The notes under the pieces were generated by a model. The model saw nothing but the letters and a program-made list of their open reading frames with translations. It ran no database searches and was not told the origin of the DNA. A program made the position numbers and the translations under genes. 7,204 nucleotides of DNA, from the NCBI GenBank assembly GCA_028717165.1, contig JAQUOK010000150.1:1-7204 (forward strand). Direction: 5' to 3'. Positions 5,373 to 7,204 of this stretch are shown piece after piece; the first letter of the stretch is position 1; each line of letters begins with the position of its first letter. This DNA comes from Victivallaceae bacterium (GTDB lineage: Bacteria > Verrucomicrobiota > Lentisphaeria > Victivallales > Victivallaceae).

Positions 5373-6668
5373 ATGATAGAATTCAATTGTGAAAAATGCG
5401 GACAGAATTACGAAATAGATGAACAGCATGCCGGAGCCAAAGCGGAATGCACCGAATGCGGAGCGGTATTCAATATACCGGAGGCTTCAATGGCGGAAGA
5501 ACCCGCCGAACCGGAAAAAGTGAAAAAATCCGGCCTCAGGATGCCTGATTCGTTTAAAGAAAAAATGCGGCAGAAACAAGCTGATTCTTCCCATGAATCC
5601 CCGAAAAGCTCCGGAATCTGCCCGAAATGCCGCGCTAAACTGCAGTCGGACAAGGCGGTTATCTGTACTGAATGCGGAGAACACGTTAAACTCGGCATGA
5701 ATATAAAAACCTTGAAAACGGCCAAAGCCGCCGGGAAATTCAGCCTTGCAGTCGGGGTCGGCGCCGCGGCGGCTTTGCTGTCCGGCGTCATCTGGGCCGC
5801 AATCGCGGTATGGCTCAAGATGGAGATCGGCTGGATCGCGTGTCTGGTCGGGCTGCTTACCGGCCTGGCCGTCCGCCTGGTAACGCCTGAACACAGTGCC
5901 CGTATGGGCGCGGCGGCGGTTGCGCTTGCCTGCGCCGGCCTGCTTGCCGGGAAATTGCTGGACGCCGAATATCTGATCCGCGATACCTTTAAAAGTTTTG
6001 CCAAAATAAGCGGCGAGCTTGCCAAAGTAGACAAAAAAGCGGCCGCCATGCTCCGGGATGAAACCCAGATGGCCGTTCTGTCCGATGAAATGTCTGAAAA
6101 AGGAGAGATCGGCAACAATAATGCGGAAGTAGAGAAACTCGCTCCGAAAGCCGGGGAAAAACCCTCGGAAGCATATAACGCCGCATTGGCCAAAAACCGG
6201 GAAATGAATAAAGCGAGCCGGGATAAAGTCGGGAAAAAATTCAAAAGTTTGTCGAAGGCGGAAAAAGCCGAACTGCAGAAAAAGGTTGACCGTCTGCTTC
6301 TCATAGCGCCGCTCCATAAGGAAATGCTCGCCGCCGGCGAATTGCCGAAACCGGATGAAAGCTGGCAGAAACTCGCCCCGAAAGCCGGCGGAAAACCCTC
6401 AAAAGAATATTTGGACGCGTTGAAAAAACACGGGGAACAATTGACCGCAAACCTGAAAAAAGTCAAAAAGAAACTGTATGCCCTGAGCGAAGCCGACGCC
6501 GAACGCCTTCGGGGACAGCTCGGCAGTACCGTTGCCGGACATATTTCCTATTGGGACAAGCTGAAAATGGTTTCCTCGTTCTGGGACATATTGTGGTTCC
6601 TGCTGGCGGTTTCAACCGCCTGGGGACTCGGCTCCGGCTCTTCCGACCTTCTGCGCCGCGGACAGTAA
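5373..6668 (+). CDS. Double zinc-ribbon membrane protein with duplicated helical module, function unknown
   Basis: The protein has 431 residues. Two CxxC...CxxC zinc ribbons lie at the N-terminus: C6/C9/C26/C29 (an MJ0042-like ribbon starting at the first residues) and C83/C86/C98/C101. A charged linker separates them. Three membrane segments follow (about 123-148, 152-170, 178-196), then a lysine- and alanine-rich helical region (about 200-395), and a fourth membrane segment (about 403-422) with a short DLLRRGQ tail. Basic residues before the first segment, between the second and third, and at the end suggest that the ribbons face the cytoplasm and the helical region the periplasm. The helical region holds a module beginning KLAPKAG at 255 and again at 333, an ungapped internal duplication. 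The membrane block (GVIWAAIAVW...GWIACLVGLLTGLAVR) and the final segment resemble a family of uncharacterised proteins I associate with Lentisphaerae and Planctomycetes. No catalytic motif is seen. A sensor or scaffold role is only a guess. Confidence 0.85.
   Translation: MIEFNCEKCGQNYEIDEQHAGAKAECTECGAVFNIPEASMAEEPAEPEKVKKSGLRMPDSFKEKMRQKQADSSHESPKSSGICPKCRAKLQSDKAVICTECGEHVKLGMNIKTLKTAKAAGKFSLAVGVGAAAALLSGVIWAAIAVWLKMEIGWIACLVGLLTGLAVRLVTPEHSARMGAAAVALACAGLLAGKLLDAEYLIRDTFKSFAKISGELAKVDKKAAAMLRDETQMAVLSDEMSEKGEIGNNNAEVEKLAPKAGEKPSEAYNAALAKNREMNKASRDKVGKKFKSLSKAEKAELQKKVDRLLLIAPLHKEMLAAGELPKPDESWQKLAPKAGGKPSKEYLDALKKHGEQLTANLKKVKKKLYALSEADAERLRGQLGSTVAGHISYWDKLKMVSSFWDILWFLLAVSTAWGLGSGSSDLLRRGQ
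6135..6281 (+). repeat. Coding tandem module, copy 1
   Basis: Residues 255-303 of the zinc-ribbon protein. They begin KLAPKAGEKPS and align without gaps to copy 2 at an offset of 78 residues (234 nt). About half of the positions are identical, with 10 of the first 11 matching. The DNA is also similar over the first part. Confidence 0.75.
6369..6515 (+). repeat. Coding tandem module, copy 2
   Basis: Residues 333-381 of the zinc-ribbon protein, beginning KLAPKAGGKPS. Shared positions with copy 1 include Y346, A349, L350, K352, E355, V364, K366, K367, L371, S372 and A374, which fits a repeated amphipathic helical unit. Confidence 0.75.
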
Positions 6669-6714
6669 AAGGTTTTTTACTTCCGTTTCCGTTAACCGAC
6701 CGGCAAGTCAAACC

Positions 6715-6747
6715 GTCGCCATCGCCTGCGGCCGCGTTCTTTTTTTT
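6715..6747 (+). terminator. Weak terminator candidate after the zinc-ribbon gene
   Basis: A GC-rich stretch containing GCGGCCGC (6728-6735) is followed by a run of eight T residues (6740-6747), 72 nt past the zinc-ribbon stop. The position and the T-run fit a terminator, but I could find only short stems (3-4 bp), so this is tentative. Confidence 0.25.
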
Positions 6748-6757
6748 ACTTTATTAA

Positions 6758-6786
6758 TTGCAGGCCGGCATATTCCGGGATATATT
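6758..6786 (+). promoter_or_regulatory. Sigma70-like promoter candidate for the adaptor gene
   Basis: TTGCAG (6758-6763) and TATATT (6781-6786) are 17 nt apart. The -10 matches consensus at 5 of 6 positions and the -35 at 3 of 6. The start site would be near 6793, about 36 nt before the ATG. A short CCGGG/CCCGG dyad straddles the -10. The placement after the T-run suggests that the adaptor gene begins a new transcription unit. Confidence 0.4.
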
Positions 6787-6828
6787 GGACCCCGGTACTT
6801 AAAAATTTATTTACGGGAAACGAATATT

Positions 6829-7204
6829 ATGCGGTTTATCTCATGCCTGAAAAAACTACTGCCGGCCGCCGCCGTCATGGCGGCAGCATTTACCGTACAG
6901 GCTGACGACCAGTACGATTTGCCGGTCCGGGTCGTTATTTTTCCCCTGCGGGAAGCCGTAATTCCCGCGCTGGCGGAATCCAGGGTGATGAAATACCATT
7001 TCAATGAAGGCGAGAAATTTCCGGCCGGGAAAATCCTGGCCAATCTGGATAAAACCGTTTATAAGCAGCGCCTCCTTAAAATGGACGCCAGTCTGAAAGA
7101 AGCGAAAGCCGGACTGGAATTCACGAAACGGAACGCGAAACGCATGAAGGACCTGTTCGCAAAGGGCATGCAGGGCCATACCGAACTCGAACGCGCCGAA
7201 CTGG
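6829..7204 (+). CDS. Periplasmic adaptor (HlyD/RND membrane fusion protein), 5' part
   Basis: The frame opens at ATG 6829 and runs through the window edge (125 codons plus one base). A signal peptide is clear: basic start (MRFISCLKK), hydrophobic core (LLPAAAVMAAAFTV) and a probable cut after VQA at residue 25. The cysteine at position 6 is too early for a lipobox. Residues about 33-75 resemble the first half of the lipoyl/barrel-sandwich domain of membrane fusion proteins (RVMKYHFNEGEKFPAGKILA, then NLDK). Residues 76-125 look like the first helix of the coiled-coil hairpin (RLLKMDASLKEAKAGLEF, then RMKDLFAKGMQG and TELERAEL). Such adaptors link an inner-membrane pump (RND or ABC) to an outer-membrane channel, so pump genes would be expected downstream. 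The ribosome site is weak (GGGA, 11 nt upstream). The family is fairly sure; the transporter class and substrate are not readable here. Confidence 0.85.
   Translation, partial: MRFISCLKKLLPAAAVMAAAFTVQADDQYDLPVRVVIFPLREAVIPALAESRVMKYHFNEGEKFPAGKILANLDKTVYKQRLLKMDASLKEAKAGLEFTKRNAKRMKDLFAKGMQGHTELERAEL

Noticed and set aside
5408..6466. Long antisense frame of 352 codons opposite the zinc-ribbon gene
   Set aside because: It lies wholly inside a gene with clear motifs and its product is Ser/Ala/Phe-rich with no domain, as expected from the mirror of GC-biased Lys/Glu/Ala codons.
6665..6680. Small hairpin GTAAAA/TTTTAC at the zinc-ribbon stop codon
   Set aside because: The stem is only 6 bp and almost all A-T, with no following T-run, so it is too weak to be called a terminator.
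1..7204. Mobile element, CRISPR array, tRNA or phage signature
   Set aside because: No transposase or integrase motifs, regularly spaced repeats, cloverleaf-like segments or terminal inverted repeats were seen on either strand.

Overview
The window holds ordinary chromosomal genes of a Gram-negative bacterium, in two divergent transcription units. The protein features point to the Planctomycetes/Verrucomicrobia/Lentisphaerae (PVC) group, with a Lentisphaerae-like member as my best guess. This placement is inferred from family memory and not from a search. It rests on three things: a signal peptidase I with a large insertion after the catalytic serine, a double zinc-ribbon membrane protein of a type I associate with these phyla, and a WaaG/RfaG-like glycosyltransferase that implies an LPS-type outer membrane.

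Leftward unit (positions 5111 down to 1, minus strand). The order is lepA (elongation factor 4), lepB (signal peptidase I), a TrmH/SpoU-family RNA 2'-O-methyltransferase, a GT-B family 4 glycosyltransferase, and the first 23 codons of a further gene cut by the window edge. The junctions are tight: 14, 20 and 10 nt gaps, then a 4-nt ATGA overlap. This looks like one operon. The lepA-lepB pairing is the same as in E. coli. The unit combines translation and RNA modification, protein export and, probably, cell-envelope polysaccharide synthesis.

Divergent intergenic region (5112-5372). It is AT-rich compared with its surroundings. It contains a sigma70-like promoter candidate facing each way, a 10-bp perfect inverted repeat whose right arm lies between the -35 and -10 of the rightward promoter candidate, and a 12-bp perfect palindrome just upstream of the leftward one. 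These are the best regulatory candidates in the window.

Rightward side (5373-7204, plus strand). First comes a 431-residue protein with two N-terminal zinc ribbons, three membrane segments, a lysine-rich helical region holding a duplicated module of about 50 residues, and a final membrane segment. After a 160-nt gap with a T-run and a promoter candidate comes the start of a secreted HlyD/RND-type periplasmic adaptor (membrane fusion protein), cut by the right edge. No tRNA, rRNA, CRISPR array, insertion sequence or clear mobile element was seen. I found no convincing new multi-gene system. The least explained items are the repeat-bearing zinc-ribbon membrane protein, the LepB insertion and the intergenic inverted repeats.
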